From Escallonia rubra (taxonomy: Eukaryota; Streptophyta; Magnoliopsida; Escalloniales; Escalloniaceae): a stretch of DNA of 64,000 nt. Below are positions 35,096 through 45,980 of this stretch, in pieces. Position 1 is the stretch's first letter. Each line of letters starts with the position of its first letter. Both the position numbers and the translations under genes were made by a program. The notes under the pieces were generated by a model, which saw only the letters and a list, made by a program, of their open reading frames with translations, was not told the DNA's origin and did no database searches. The stretch is from contig JAVXUO010002964.1 in the NCBI GenBank assembly GCA_033065855.1, positions 59,224-123,223 of the forward strand. Direction: 5' to 3'.

Positions 35096-36813
35096 ATCCG
35101 TGTTTTTATGCCCCGAATTATTTTTACTTTACTCAATGTGGAACTAAAAATCTTCTGACGTCCATCTCAACATTATCCACTCACATGTGAGTTACTAACT
35201 ATCGAAGCTCCCTCTCGAATCATGCTCTGTCCAAAACCACCGCACCTCCAATAGCCACAGACACAAGTGGAGGGCTTATGTCGCCACCATGGGCTTTGGA
35301 ACCATGTTAGGGAGATTCACACGGAGTCAAGTGTCTACCACCAAGATGAACCATATATTCTTGATGAGCCAAGTTCCACTTAAAAGCTCAAGTCAACACA
35401 CACACACACACACACACATTCATTTAGTTATATGTGTACGTGTATATATAAATACAGATATGCATACTCAATATTCCTTCATATATATGGTTATGACCAA
35501 GTTATGTTCTTACACTTGATGTGACATTAAGTAACCTCGCACGTGTATCTCAACTGTTCATTTATTTTCGATCGGGTCCTTCAGATTTTCAAACCTTGAA
35601 GTCCTTGTCGAGACCCAAAATTTATTGTTGCAAAAAGTTTCACTCGCCATGTCAGCCGTCCGTTTGGTTAGCAGTTCTATTGTGAGGTATGAGGTACTAT
35701 TGCTCGTTAGGTCATCATAGTAATGGGTTTTCTCAGGCCCTGTTTAAAATGGATTGCCAGGAGAGACACCTAGCAGAACTAACCCACCCACCACAATGGC
35801 TCTGCGAATCGGTGAAGTAGACTGTATAACTTGCAAATTCGACGCTAAGGGACAACTTTAGTTCCACGAAAACAACTCAATTTGAGCATGAAAGATATGG
35901 ATAAATCAATAAAATTCGGGGAGGCTTCATGAAAAACCGTTAACATATATGTGTTTATTTTGTGGATGTTTAGATGAAAGACTTGGTGAAGGCTTACAAC
36001 ACGGAGGCCAAGTGGTTCCTTGCTGGATACTTGCCTCGATTTGATGAGTACATGGACATCGCCTCGGTCACCAGCACTAATTTTGTACTTGCAAGCGCAT
36101 GCTTTCTCGGCATGGCTGAAGTTGCTACAAAGGAAGCGTATGATTGGTTGCGAACTAAACCGAAAAGTCTTATGGCTTGTGTCACAATTGGCCGGCTCGT
36201 TGATGACATTGCAACCTATGAGGTAAATTTATAGAGAGACGTAGCACAATGGAGGCCCTTCCTTCTTTTTAAACAAAATTTCAGAAAGAAATTGGTAAGA
36301 GTAGCAATAAGATATGCATAAATTGGCCACTATTTTAAGTGCCGCACTTTATTCTCGTACGTACAGGTCACTTTTTTCGAAACTCGGTGAGCCAAAATTA
36401 AAATTAAAATGTCGAAAAACGTAACATTAGGCCTGCTAATTTGGATTCTCTAAGTAGCTGTACACAATATTTCTAGCATGTTCCCTGACCTTTTGCATTT
36501 ATACTTATTTTCAAAGGTTGAAAAAGAGAGAGGCCAACTAGCCACAGGGATAGAATGCTACATGAAGGAGCATGACGTGTCAAAAGAAGAGGCGATCAGT
36601 GAATTTAAGACAAGAATAGAGGATGCATGGAAGGATCTGAACGAGGAACTAATGAAGCCAACATCGGTCTCAAAGCATCTTGTCATACGTATAATGAACC
36701 TAGCGCGCTTGCTTGATGTAACGTACAAAAATTTTGACGATGGATACACTCATCCAGAGAAAGTTCTGAAAGCACATGTCCTTAAACTACTGGTCAATCC
36801 CGTAGATGTTTGA
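30349..36813 (+). CDS. Terpene synthase, TPS-a (sesquiterpene synthase-like), gene A
   Basis: Predicted to ionise and cyclise farnesyl diphosphate in the cytosol; the product cannot be told. Seven exons: 30349-30474, 32360-32627, 33841-34213, 34299-34517, 34611-34749, 35974-36222, 36517-36813; all introns GT/AG. The exons sum to 1671 bp, 556 residues, normal for TPS-a, and exon sizes 219, 139 and 249 are canonical. Motifs: R20-P21(x8)W30, LIDAVQRLG at 76-84, RDR 271-273, DDTYD 308-312 for the Mg-binding aspartates, and the NSE/DTE motif D452-D453-I-x-T456-xxx-E460 across the exon 6/7 junction. There is no plastid transit peptide: the RP motif starts at residue 20. No broken codon was seen. 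Exon 1 is preceded by a TATA box, and many decayed copies of this promoter and exon lie upstream. Gene B (57370) encodes the same protein. Monoterpene or diterpene substrates are less likely. Confidence 0.95.
31195..31640 (+). repeat. CACCAC-rich block in TPS gene A intron 1
   Basis: C/A-rich sequence with many CACCAC and ACCCACAC words, similar in texture to 38345-38835. It sits inside the 1885-bp first intron. Open frames through it are low-complexity and unlikely to code. Confidence 0.5.
34860..35395 (+). repeat. Two related ~100-bp blocks and a TA array in intron 5
   Basis: TAGGAAGATTAGCAGGGAAC...CCACCACCAAGATGA (about 34950) and TAGGGAGATTCACACGGAGT...CTACCACCAAGATGA (about 35310) are diverged copies within the 1224-bp intron 5. 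Between them is (TA)n at 35050-35092, only about 17 bp long in gene B. Confidence 0.55.
35396..35418. repeat. (CA)n microsatellite in intron 5
   Basis: A run of CA dinucleotides within intron 5 of TPS gene A. The same run occurs at the matching site in gene B. Confidence 0.9.
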
Positions 36814-36882
36814 GCATTGGCGTTTTCCTTGGCTTGCTTGTTGTTTGAATAACCAAATGGGATGTCACATCCTTAAATGCTT

Positions 36883-36943
36883 AATAAATCCCATAGCCGT
36901 TAGCATTGGGTTATAAGTTGTGTTTGCTTGTTGTTTAAATAAA
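36883..36943 (+). terminator. Candidate polyadenylation signals of TPS gene A
   Basis: AATAAA at 36883-36888 and 36938-36943, about 70 and 125 bases after the stop codon. The same pair follows gene B at 63813 and 63868. Confidence 0.55.
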
Positions 36944-37048
36944 CAAAGGTCCTGTTTCTGTGCTTGTCGATCTCATTTTCAGCTTTTCTTCCCCCTTTTA
37001 GCCACTTTTTCTTTAATGAAAATGAAAAGAACTATCTTCAACCTTTTT

Positions 37049-37802
37049 CAGTGAGATTTTTTTTTTTTATCTGAGTGGTACATTTTAGATCTTGACGTTT
37101 TTATTATTTGATAGCTCAGCCCTAACGTTTCGAACAGAGCCATTTACATATTTTAACGTTAACGATCGCAATCAACGTGGAACTAGAGTGTTAGTGCGAT
37201 TAATTACACCCTCTCCCTCGAGGTTTGTTAGAGATTTCACGTAGGACTACAGGTTTCAATTTCTCAAAGTATTGGCTTGTGGTTTACTTTTGGCTTTTAC
37301 TAAATTCAATTGCAATTTTGATGTTTCCTTTTATTGACGAAAATGTCATGTGCCTCTGACATGTTAGCGGGTGGTAATTTTGGCAAACGGCCAAAATTGT
37401 CTTTTTTCTTTTCGGAGGAAATGAGGGCTTATTTTCTACTCGGGTTTAATCTGGTTTTCACCCTCGTACATTGCTCGGTTTCATAAGTCAGTCCATATCT
37501 TGCTAATTTCTTTCAAATGGTCTGTGTACTATGCTTTAATTTGTCGCTATATTAGTCCCTCTATAAGTTTTTCCTGTTACATTAGGGTTAGATTCGTCAT
37601 TCATGCTTTTATGGCAAAAATTGGCACTTGCCATGCACGTGAAACTCTCCAAATTAGTCTGTGGTTCAACCTATCAGCTCCGAAGACACCACCGTCTGCC
37701 TCCGACCGACGCCATCGTCCAGCGCTGCCGCACACCCATTACCCCCTCCCTCTCCCATTACCCCCTCCCATCACCATCAACACCACCGCCCAAGACCGTG
37801 TT
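37049..37802. other. Unassigned DNA between TPS A and the TPS fragment
   Basis: AT-rich, then C/A-rich from about 37670. No gene recognised. The similarity to copy 2 fades from about 37048, but copy 2 also reaches the window edge there. Confidence 0.4.
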
Positions 37803-38153
37803 CCTCTCTTGCAAGGATCATTCTTGCCAAGACCTTAATCATGATATCGGTCCTAGACGATACATATGATGCATACGGTATAGCTGAAGAACTACAAATA
37901 TTTACAGACGCGTAGAATGGTAAAAAATATCTTCGGTTTATATTCATATCAAAAAATATTGAAAACAATTGTGACATGAAGACAGAGCAATGCATAAATT
38001 GGTGTGCTGTTGCAGGTGGGATATTGGTGTCATCAATTGACTCCCTGAGTACATGAAACCTTTATATAGAGCTCCATTACGTGTTTATGAAGAATTTGAG
38101 GAGGAATGACAAAGCAAGGAAAATCTTTTGCTGCTTATTGAGCCAGAAAAGAC
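37803..38153 (+). pseudogene. TPS exon 4-5 fragment
   Basis: 37803-37921 matches the 3' half of TPS exon 4, keeping the metal-binding [12 protein letters not shown] segment and then EELQIFTDA before a stop. 38016-38153 matches exon 5 (WDIGVIN, EYMKPLYRA) with stops and a frame change; a 94-bp intron lies between. Homology to TPS intron 5 continues to about 38290. Exons 1-3 and 6-7 are absent, and a C/A-rich repeat joins directly at the left. It is more diverged from genes A and B than they are from each other, so it is an older paralogue. Confidence 0.85.
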
Positions 38154-38344
38154 GTACGACTCCCTCATCTGTATATGTTCATGGTTATTTCTTTTTCAAG
38201 TTTTTTCTTTCTTTTACTTTGGGTTTTTCAGCAAGGTTACTGGCTATGTTAAGACAAGAAAACCCTAAAATATGAATTTCGGTTATACGTTCTGAGAGTT
38301 GAGACAATAACTACTATTATACTTAAGATATATAATCACAGTCA

Positions 38345-38835
38345 GAAAAATGTCAGATTGCCATGTTCCACCGGCCTCACCTGTCCTTTCTTCGCCGCCT
38401 ATCAGCGCCTATCACCAACCATCAAAAGCAGTGACAGTCCCACCATCGTCTTCTACCCACCCCACCACATCGCTGCCATGTTCTACTACCCTCACCACAT
38501 TCTCTTGCCACCGCTTGTCACCGTCGATAACTGTTGTTAACCACCACCAACAGCAGACGCGGCCCCACTGCCGTCTTATACCACCCCTACATACCTCCAC
38601 CGCTTTCCACCAACCTAAATAACAGCCTTTCACCACCACTCGTCACCATTGTTCACCACAAACAATCACCATTATCAACCACCACTAACAGCCCCACCAC
38701 CGTCTCCTACGAACAGGCCACCGCCACGTTCCACCACCCAAAGGGATCTTTTCACCACCACCCATCACCACTAATCACCATAATAGGAACCCCACATCCC
38801 CACCACTGCCGCATCCTCAACCACCACCAAATTTA
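38345..38835. repeat. CACCAC-rich low-complexity block
   Basis: Dense CACCAC/CAACCACCA words with no convincing gene. It resembles the block in TPS intron 1 (31195-31640). Confidence 0.5.
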
Positions 38836-39721
38836 GTAGCCATGGCTTTTAACGATCTTTGTCAACTTTTGGTCGTTCACTTTTTAATTTTTTGCCCTTT
38901 TCCAGCAAACATTTCTACTAAAGGTTAAAAGATCATCATTTAGGGCTTTCATTATCATTCAATATCCATCTTGTTTTTTTTCAGTAGAGTGATGGGTGTT
39001 TCTTATAGCAATAATCATTGTGGGTCAAAATAGCCCCTGCATTTCATTTTCATTTGACTCCTTTATCTTTTTTTTTTCTTAGCTCAAGTTCTAGATTTCA
39101 AGTACAATTTGTCTATATTTACACTTAATCTTAGTGTTACCTTCTTTTTCATGTGTTTATGTTAAACAATCTATAGTGTATTTTAAAGCTCTATTTTATA
39201 TTTACCTAGCATGACCTAGTTAATCTTAATATCCATATTAGGCTATTAATTTCGTTTTGCATCTAATTCAGCATATATTTGCTGCATGGCTTTATTATTA
39301 GCACAGACTTATATGATATAACTGCACCTACTTATCTAAACAGAAAATATAATATATACATATATATATATATACATACATATGTACGCGTGTTTTTGTG
39401 CGTGTGTGTGTGTGCGCGCGCGTATGTGTGTCTCGTTATGAAATGTATACACTTAACACACCCACTATATATACATTGATATGAATACAAAAAAGAAAAT
39501 TATTACCAAAGGGGCATGAAGTTTTGAGAGTTAAGAAAATGATAACAACCAACTATTTCTACAAACATAAGACAACACATAAATTCATTACAAAAGTAAA
39601 AAAGGGAAGGCCTTGCAGGTTATTTTGAAATGAATTGGATGCAATAATTAGTGACAGTAAAATTGCATCCAAGAAAAATAGAACATGTGCCTTCGGGAAG
39701 TTCTGTGGGCCTAATAGAAAA
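38836..39721. other. Unassigned AT-rich DNA with TA and GT microsatellites
   Basis: No gene recognised. (TA)n at about 39355-39375 and GT/GC runs at about 39398-39425. Confidence 0.45.
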
Positions 39722-40214
39722 GCTAGAGACTTGTACGTATTTTAACGGCATGAATGGTGGCCTTGGCGGCGGCGTAGTGCGTGGCATGGCGGTGGCAGGG
39801 CCAGCAACAGTGGTGGCGTGGGCTTTGCGGAGAAGTTGGCTTGCCGGCAGCGTGTCAGTGGCAGGCCCAACAAAAGTGGCTGCATGCGCTTCGCAGAAAG
39901 GTGGCCTTCGGCGGCTGCATGGTGGCTGGGAGAAAGGGGGAGGCGGCAGTTTGGATAGGGAGAATGAGAGAGAGATTAAGGCAAAGTGACAGAAGGGTTT
40001 ATATACTTTTCATTTAGCGACTGCCCTAACCGTCGGTTAAAGCAGTCGCTAATTTTAGCGCCTGCTTTAACGCTCGCTAAAAGCCGTCGCTAAAGTTAGT
40101 GACTGCCATAACGGTCGCTAAATTTTACGACTGCCGCCGTGGTAGCTAAATGCGGTCGCTAAAATAGGCGCCAATCTTTTTATTGGCGCCTATTTTAGCG
40201 ACCGCATTTAGCTA
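39722..40214. mobile_element. CACTA fragment (GCGACCG family)
   Basis: Matches 23335-23720 and 49385-49760: a GC-rich repeat block followed by TAGCGACTG/CGGTCGCTAAA subterminal repeats. It ends in a large perfect hairpin rather than the usual terminus. Confidence 0.6.
40143..40214. repeat. Perfect 33-bp inverted repeat (hairpin)
   Basis: The left arm 40143-40175 and right arm 40182-40214 are exact reverse complements around a 6-base loop CTTTTT. The arms consist of CACTA subterminal sequence (GCGGTCGCTAAAATAGGCGC). Confidence 0.95.
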
Positions 40215-40767
40215 GATCACTGTGATGGTGGTGATTGTGGCTTAAATATTGCGGTTGGAGGAAAAGATGGCGTCGGCCTTCAAGTTGTCGGTGGCAAAAT
40301 TAGGCGGTTGCTGTCTACTAGAAAATGGAAGATAAAAAGTTTTTGGAAGATGGCGTCGGCCTTCAAGTTGATTGTGGCTTAAATTAGGCTACGTAATTTA
40401 CAATTTTGGTTATATCAACATGTTTTTTTTTTACACGTTTTTTATTACAACTTTTCTAATAATTCTGCATTTTAATTGAAAATGTTTTTTTTTCTTTCTA
40501 GCATAGTTTTTAAGTAAAAAGTAATGAAACAATTTACTTTTTTGTTTAGAGAGTGAGAGACAGAAAACTACAAATCCCTACCAATTCACAGACAAACACA
40601 CAAAAACAAACACTTCATCATATCTGTACACCCACTTTGAGCATGCCCGAGTTTGTTGCCTGTTCCAAGGATCCCCCAAATCTGCATACCCATCTCATAT
40701 CTATCAGCATGGTGAGTTGCGATTGGGTGCAGAAACACCCAATCTGTAACTTTAATTGAAAGAGAGA

Positions 40768-40820
<53 letters not shown>
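40768..40820. repeat. (GT)n(GA)n microsatellite
   Basis: Same compound dinucleotide repeat as at 24961 and 51991, within the third partial copy. Confidence 0.9.
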
Positions 40821-40823
<3 letters not shown>

Positions 40824-41360
40824 TAGGAATTGGAAGGTGGGATAGTGTTATGATGGTGGTCTTAAGGTGGTTGGAGTTGAAAAGAAGAGAGGAAAGAAGG
40901 AGATATATAAAATACTTATTTAGCATTCTACGTATTAGCAGTAGTATGTTATTTTTAAAATACAGTACTATCACATCAGTAAAAATCATTAGTTAGGGTC
41001 ATGAAATCCTAACGGTGGGCAGGTCTGTTAGAAAATTTATACTTTTTGAGTACGTTTGGAAATTTTTGAAACCTGTATCTTTAAATGTAATATACCCCTG
41101 GACAAAAAGATATAAGTGATAATGTCCCTAATTTTTAACTAAAACAATTTACCTTATGCTTAGAGAGTCAGAAATACGAGGCGTCTTTACTGAGTACCGG
41201 TAAAGGCTATTTTGAAAGCTATAAATAACAAAAGAAAAGGCTATTAGCGCCAACATGCGTCGTTTAAAACATTCTTGACACCTTGTTCTCTATAAGTAGA
41301 GCTGCCCCCATAGTTTGATTGTTACACCAAGATAAACCAACTACCTAGAGCAGTCCAATA

Positions 41361-41448
41361 ATGGCCTTGTCAGTAGGTGAATACACACCGAGTGCCAATG
41401 ACCAGCGAGATCGTCCGTCCGCTAGCAAACTTCCAGCCTAGTTTAGGG
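41361..41448 (+). pseudogene. TPS exon 1 relic (module 7)
   Basis: ATGGCCTTGTCAGTAGGTG start with the leader and a TATAAGTA-like box upstream. It ends at the same CCTAGTTTAGGG break as modules 2, 3 and 5. Confidence 0.75.
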
Positions 41449-41667
41449 ACCAACTTATGTAATTTACGATTTTGGTTATACTGACATGTTTTTTTTTTCC
41501 TCTTTTTCGGTTACAACGTTTTTTATAATCCTGCAATTTTAAGCGAAAATGTTTTCTTTTAGGATTCTAGCATAGTTTTTAAGTAAAGTAATTTACACTA
41601 TGTTTAGAGAGTGAGAAAGAAAAGCTTGATCACTGTGAGATAATAATAGAAATATTGCGGTTGGAGG

Positions 41668-42054
41668 TGGCATCTCCTTACCCAAAATTTCTGAAAAATT
41701 GACACACAGGGCTAAATTTTCAAAATTTGCAAAATAGTCCTCAAGTATCAAAAATTTAAAAATGACCCCGGAAGTTTCAAAAATTACACTTTTGCCTCAA
41801 GATTCTTCTAATATTTATTAATTTAATTAAATATCACTAAAACAAACACTTCCACTCATTTTATTATTTTTCATCACCAAAACATTAATTTACAATTATG
41901 CCCCCAAGGTTTCGAAATTAAAATTTTACCCCGAATTTTTTTTTAAAACTTCGATACTCTGCTAATACCTGTACATCGCTTGAATTTAACGCCCGTTTAT
42001 TTTTAGAAGCACAGATGATTATTTTAAACGGCTCTCCAAGTTCGAGATATTACA
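41668..42054 (-). mobile_element. Truncated gypsy-type LTR fragment
   Basis: On the minus strand it begins TGTAATATCTCGAAC at 42054, a typical long-LTR start, and continues with AAAATTACCCC-like text. It is cut off at 41668 where it joins the promoter repeat. A broken relic. Confidence 0.4.
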
Positions 42055-42269
42055 GTATGTGTGTGTGTGAAGAAGGAAGGTGAAAGAAGAAGGGGAATAG
42101 AGAAGCGACGGTTTTACCCCTAAATTAACAGACATTGATTGACAAATGCGAAGAAAGTGAGCGGACCGAAACGTATTTCAAAATTTAGTAGTTACTTTGA
42201 TACAAACCGATATCGAGTTATTAAAGTTGATTTTGCCTGATAGTGCAGTGGTCAACCGAGTAGTTAACT

Positions 42270-44576
42270 CACTACAAGATTAAGGACTTTTAGCGACGGA
42301 CTTTTCCGTCCCTAAAAGTCAATTTTTCCTTGATGAAGACTTTTAGCGACGGACTGTCAGTCGCTATAAGTCCGTTGTTAAAAATTCTGTCGCTAAAAGA
42401 TTGGCGATGAAATTATTTGATCCGTCGGAAAATTTTTCATTTTTACCGACGGAATTAATTACTTTTAGCAACAGAATATTCCGTCGCTAAAAGTATTTTC
42501 TTTATTTTGTCTAATATCGCAAAATTCTTTAGCAACATTAATTTCGTCACTAAAGTGTATATCTAAACAAGCTTATTGATCAAAGACTTTTAGCGACAGA
42601 TTTCCGTCGCAAAAAAGTCCATATGTTAAAAAAGACTTTTCTTTTTTTTTTTTGGTTATTTTGTTATACATTAAAACCTATTTCAAATAATTAAAAAAAA
42701 TTAATTCTTTAATACAAATAAGATTTAAATCATATACACCACCAATTAACACTGAATACAATAAATCAGATAATCACTAAATAAAATAGAACAAATCATA
42801 CAGAACCCAAAAACAAAATTACAAGTTTCCTTGAAACTAAATATAAACTAAATTAGATGCTCCAAAATTCTTCCTCCCCGCAATTGTACCTCGGAAAACC
42901 ATTATCCGCGGTCGAAAGGGAAACAAGCAAGGATGAAATCAAAAACCCATAAGCTAATTTTCGGTCTGTTCGTACCCAAGTTGATGAATTACAAGCTTCT
43001 GACATATCCTGTACAACAAGATTCAAGCATAAAAATCAATATCATATTTGTGCGTAAGATATAAATTGTAGAATTCACTTTGCACTTATGCATACACTGC
43101 ATACCCCTTATCTTTCATTTTCTCCAACCTTATCACTTGCGTCTTCAAGCCCTTTAGATAACTACAATAAACCCTCCAAAGAACTACAATTGACCCTTTA
43201 AAGAACTAATTACCTACCCAGTCACAGAATAAAGAGTAATACCAACTAGCAACCGAATCTATCCAATTTCCTACAAAGTTCAGCCCATATTTACAATATA
43301 AATAGACTGATAGGGTACCTGAGCTAAGATTATCACTTTTGATATGCACTAGGCATCAACCGATAATGTAAGCTAATTTTGTTTTGTTGCCTTTTGGCTT
43401 TATATAGCCTTCCGGCTGTTAATCTCCAATCAGAAAGGGAAAAAATAACAAATTGTTAAGTACCAATATAGAGACCACTGAACCATAAAACCAGATATAT
43501 AGAATTTGTCAAGCCGAAAGATTGAAACATTCAAATCTAGCATACCAACCAACTCAAACCCATCACTTAGGATTGAATCTATATATATTTTATATCTCAC
43601 AAATTAAAACAAGAAACAATTAGCTAGTAATTTCTTATACAAAAGGGGCAAGTGGGAAACTCAAGAACACAAAGACCATAAACCAAGAAACAAAAGATTG
43701 AAAGGAAAAAAAAAAAAACCCACCAATATTTAACATTCAGGAAAAGTGAAAAATGCAGGCAACGTAGGACCTGTACCTAGATAGTCCACATCATTTCAGA
43801 CCGTACCTCAAATCCATATGCATCACCTCCACCTTTCAAGAGATTTCCTCCCATGCATCGTGATCTCTGGCAGCAACTGCTCCATCATCGACACCCTAAC
43901 CTGCCGACGACTATTGTGGGGGTGGGAATGGGTATAACGCATTTGAACACCTCCAGATGCATCACCATCACCTTTCAAGAGATTTCCTCCCATGCATCGT
44001 GATCTCTGGCAGCAACTGCTCCATCATCGACACCCTAACCTACCGACGACTATTGTGGGGGTGGGGATGGGGTAGCAGGGTGGGGATGGCGGGGTAGAGG
44101 AGGTAGGATGGGGCAGCGGGTGGAGGCGGGATGGCGTGGGAGGTTGGCAACAAAGGTGGGCAGCGTAAGTAGGTATGGGTGAGAGAGAAAGAGAGTCTGA
44201 GATAGAGAGAAGAGCAGGAGCGGCGGGGAGAATAAGAAACAATCATCTTTAGCGACGGATTTTTGGCCGTCGCCGGAACATTAAAAAATTACAAATGTAT
44301 AGCCTTGTACCGACGGATGTATCCGTCAGTAAAAGTCCGTCGCTGAAACCCTTTTTTTATTTTAACTTTTTGGAAAAAAACGAAACAAATGGAAAAAAAA
44401 ACTCTACAATAACATTTAGCGACAAATTTTCCGTCGGTAAAAGTCTGTCGCTAAAGATTTTCTCCGTCGAAAAAGATCTTTAGCGACGGACTTTTATCGA
44501 CGGTCAAATCCGTCGCTAAAAGGTCATTTTTAGCGACCGAATGAAATCCGTCGCTAAAAGGTCATTTTTTTTAGTG
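42270..44576. mobile_element. Complete non-autonomous CACTA element, 2.3 kb
   Basis: Starts CACTACAAGATTAAGG at 42270 and ends TTTTAGTG at 44576, flanked by the 3-bp target duplication ACT (42267-42269 and 44577-44579). Subterminal TTTAGCGACGGA/TCCGTCGCTAAA repeats occupy both ends (42290-42620 and 44250-44565). The middle is AT-rich and the right part holds 139-bp tandem repeats and a G-rich block. No transposase frame, so it depends on a partner element for movement. Confidence 0.92.
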
Positions 44577-45710
44577 ACTCGTTTTTCATCTGATGGCAAA
44601 AATTTTTGAGGCAAAAAAATGGCTCTTGGGGAAGGGGAACCTAAGTTACAAATTTCGATCAATTCAAGCTAATTGTTAAGACTTTCAATATCAAAAGAAT
44701 GTTGAGAATTTTCACAGGAATCATGCAGCATGGTTATAAGTTTTGAACTAACGCCTCTCTCTCATGTAAATACCAATACAGGACGAAAAATACTGCGGTA
44801 ATTGGTCCCATGTTAGGTTGCACTAAGGCTAAGAGTTTAATGGTGCCATTATTTAAGAACTTATTGTCAATCATGTCTTTATAATATAGCTCACCCAAAC
44901 TTCCCGCCCAGTTTAGGGACCAACTTAGGCTATATGTAATTTATGACTTTGGTTATACTGACATTTTTTCCCCTCTTTTTTGGTTACAACTTTTTTAATA
45001 GGGGTGCAATTTTAAGCGAAAATGTTTTCTTATAGGGTTCTAGCTTAGTTTTTAAGTAAAACAATTTACACTATGATGAGAGAGCTAGTGAAAAAGAATA
45101 GGCTATTTTGAAGGCCACGCATTTACACTACGCTCAGAGAGTGAGAAAGAAAAACTAGATCACTGTGATGATGGTGATTGTTGTGAAGCTGGCTTAAACA
45201 AAGGGTACTGTAAGATAATAATATAAATATTGCGGTTCGAGGAAAAGATGGCATCGCTTTCAAGTTGTGGTGGCAAAATTGGGTGGGTGCTGTCTACTGG
45301 AAAATGGAAGATACAAAGTTTTTGGGATAAGTGAGACCAAATTAGGCTATATAATTTACAATTTTGGTTATATTAACATGTTTTTTTTTTTCTCATTTTT
45401 TATTACAACTTTTCTAATAATTCTGCATTTTTAAGTGAAAAATGTTGTTAACTAAAAAGTAATGAAACAATTTACCTTTATGTTTAGAGAGTGAGAGAAA
45501 GAAAAGGCTATTTTGAAAAGTACAGTGAGATAATAATAGAAATATTGCGGTTGGGGGAAAAGGTGGCTTCGGCCTTCATGTAGTTGGTGGCAAAATTGGG
45601 TGGGTGCTGTCTACTAGAAAATGGAAGATACAAAGTTTTTGGGATAAGTGAGATCAAATTAGGCTATGCAATTTACAATTTTGGTTGTATTAACAGTTAC
45701 CTTTATGTTT

Positions 45711-45731
45711 AGAGAGAGAGAGAGAGAGAGA
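45711..45731. repeat. (GA)n microsatellite, short allele
   Basis: About 21 bp, at the position matching the 98-bp array at 21781. Confidence 0.9.
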
Positions 45732-45861
45732 AAGAAAAGGTTATTTTGAAGGCTATACATTTAGCCCAACATGCGGTTTGCCCCACTTTCCCCGCTTGCC
45801 CCACTGCCCCCTAGTTTGATTTTCACACCAAGATAAGCATAGCATTTATAGCAGTTCTATA

Positions 45862-45980
45862 ATGGCCTGCCCCCATAGTTGAATACACTCGGAGTGCCAA
45901 TGCCCAGCCGGAGATCTCCCGTCCGCTGGCAGACTTCTTGCCTAGTTTATGTGGTGATCGCTTCACGTCATTCGAGAATG
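45862..45980 (+). pseudogene. TPS exon 1 relic fused to CACTA (module 1, copy 2)
   Basis: Same relic as 22003-22128. After the shared TTCGAGAATGT it joins a different part of the CACTA transposase than in copy 1. Confidence 0.75.

Larger units (their letters stand above)
40215..41667 (+). repeat. Third, partial copy of the promoter/exon-1 region
   Basis: Parallels 24370-25490 and then 27960-28400 of copy 1, skipping the parts in between. It carries one exon-1 relic (41361-41448) but no TPS coding exons. Confidence 0.8.

Noticed and set aside
35994-36209. Minus-strand frame over TPS exon 6
   Set aside because: Antisense shadow of a well-supported exon.
42290-42620. Regular short repeats considered as a CRISPR-like array
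   Set aside because: Plant nuclear DNA; repeats are the TAGCGACGGA subterminal repeats of a CACTA element with inverted as well as direct copies and no uniform spacers.
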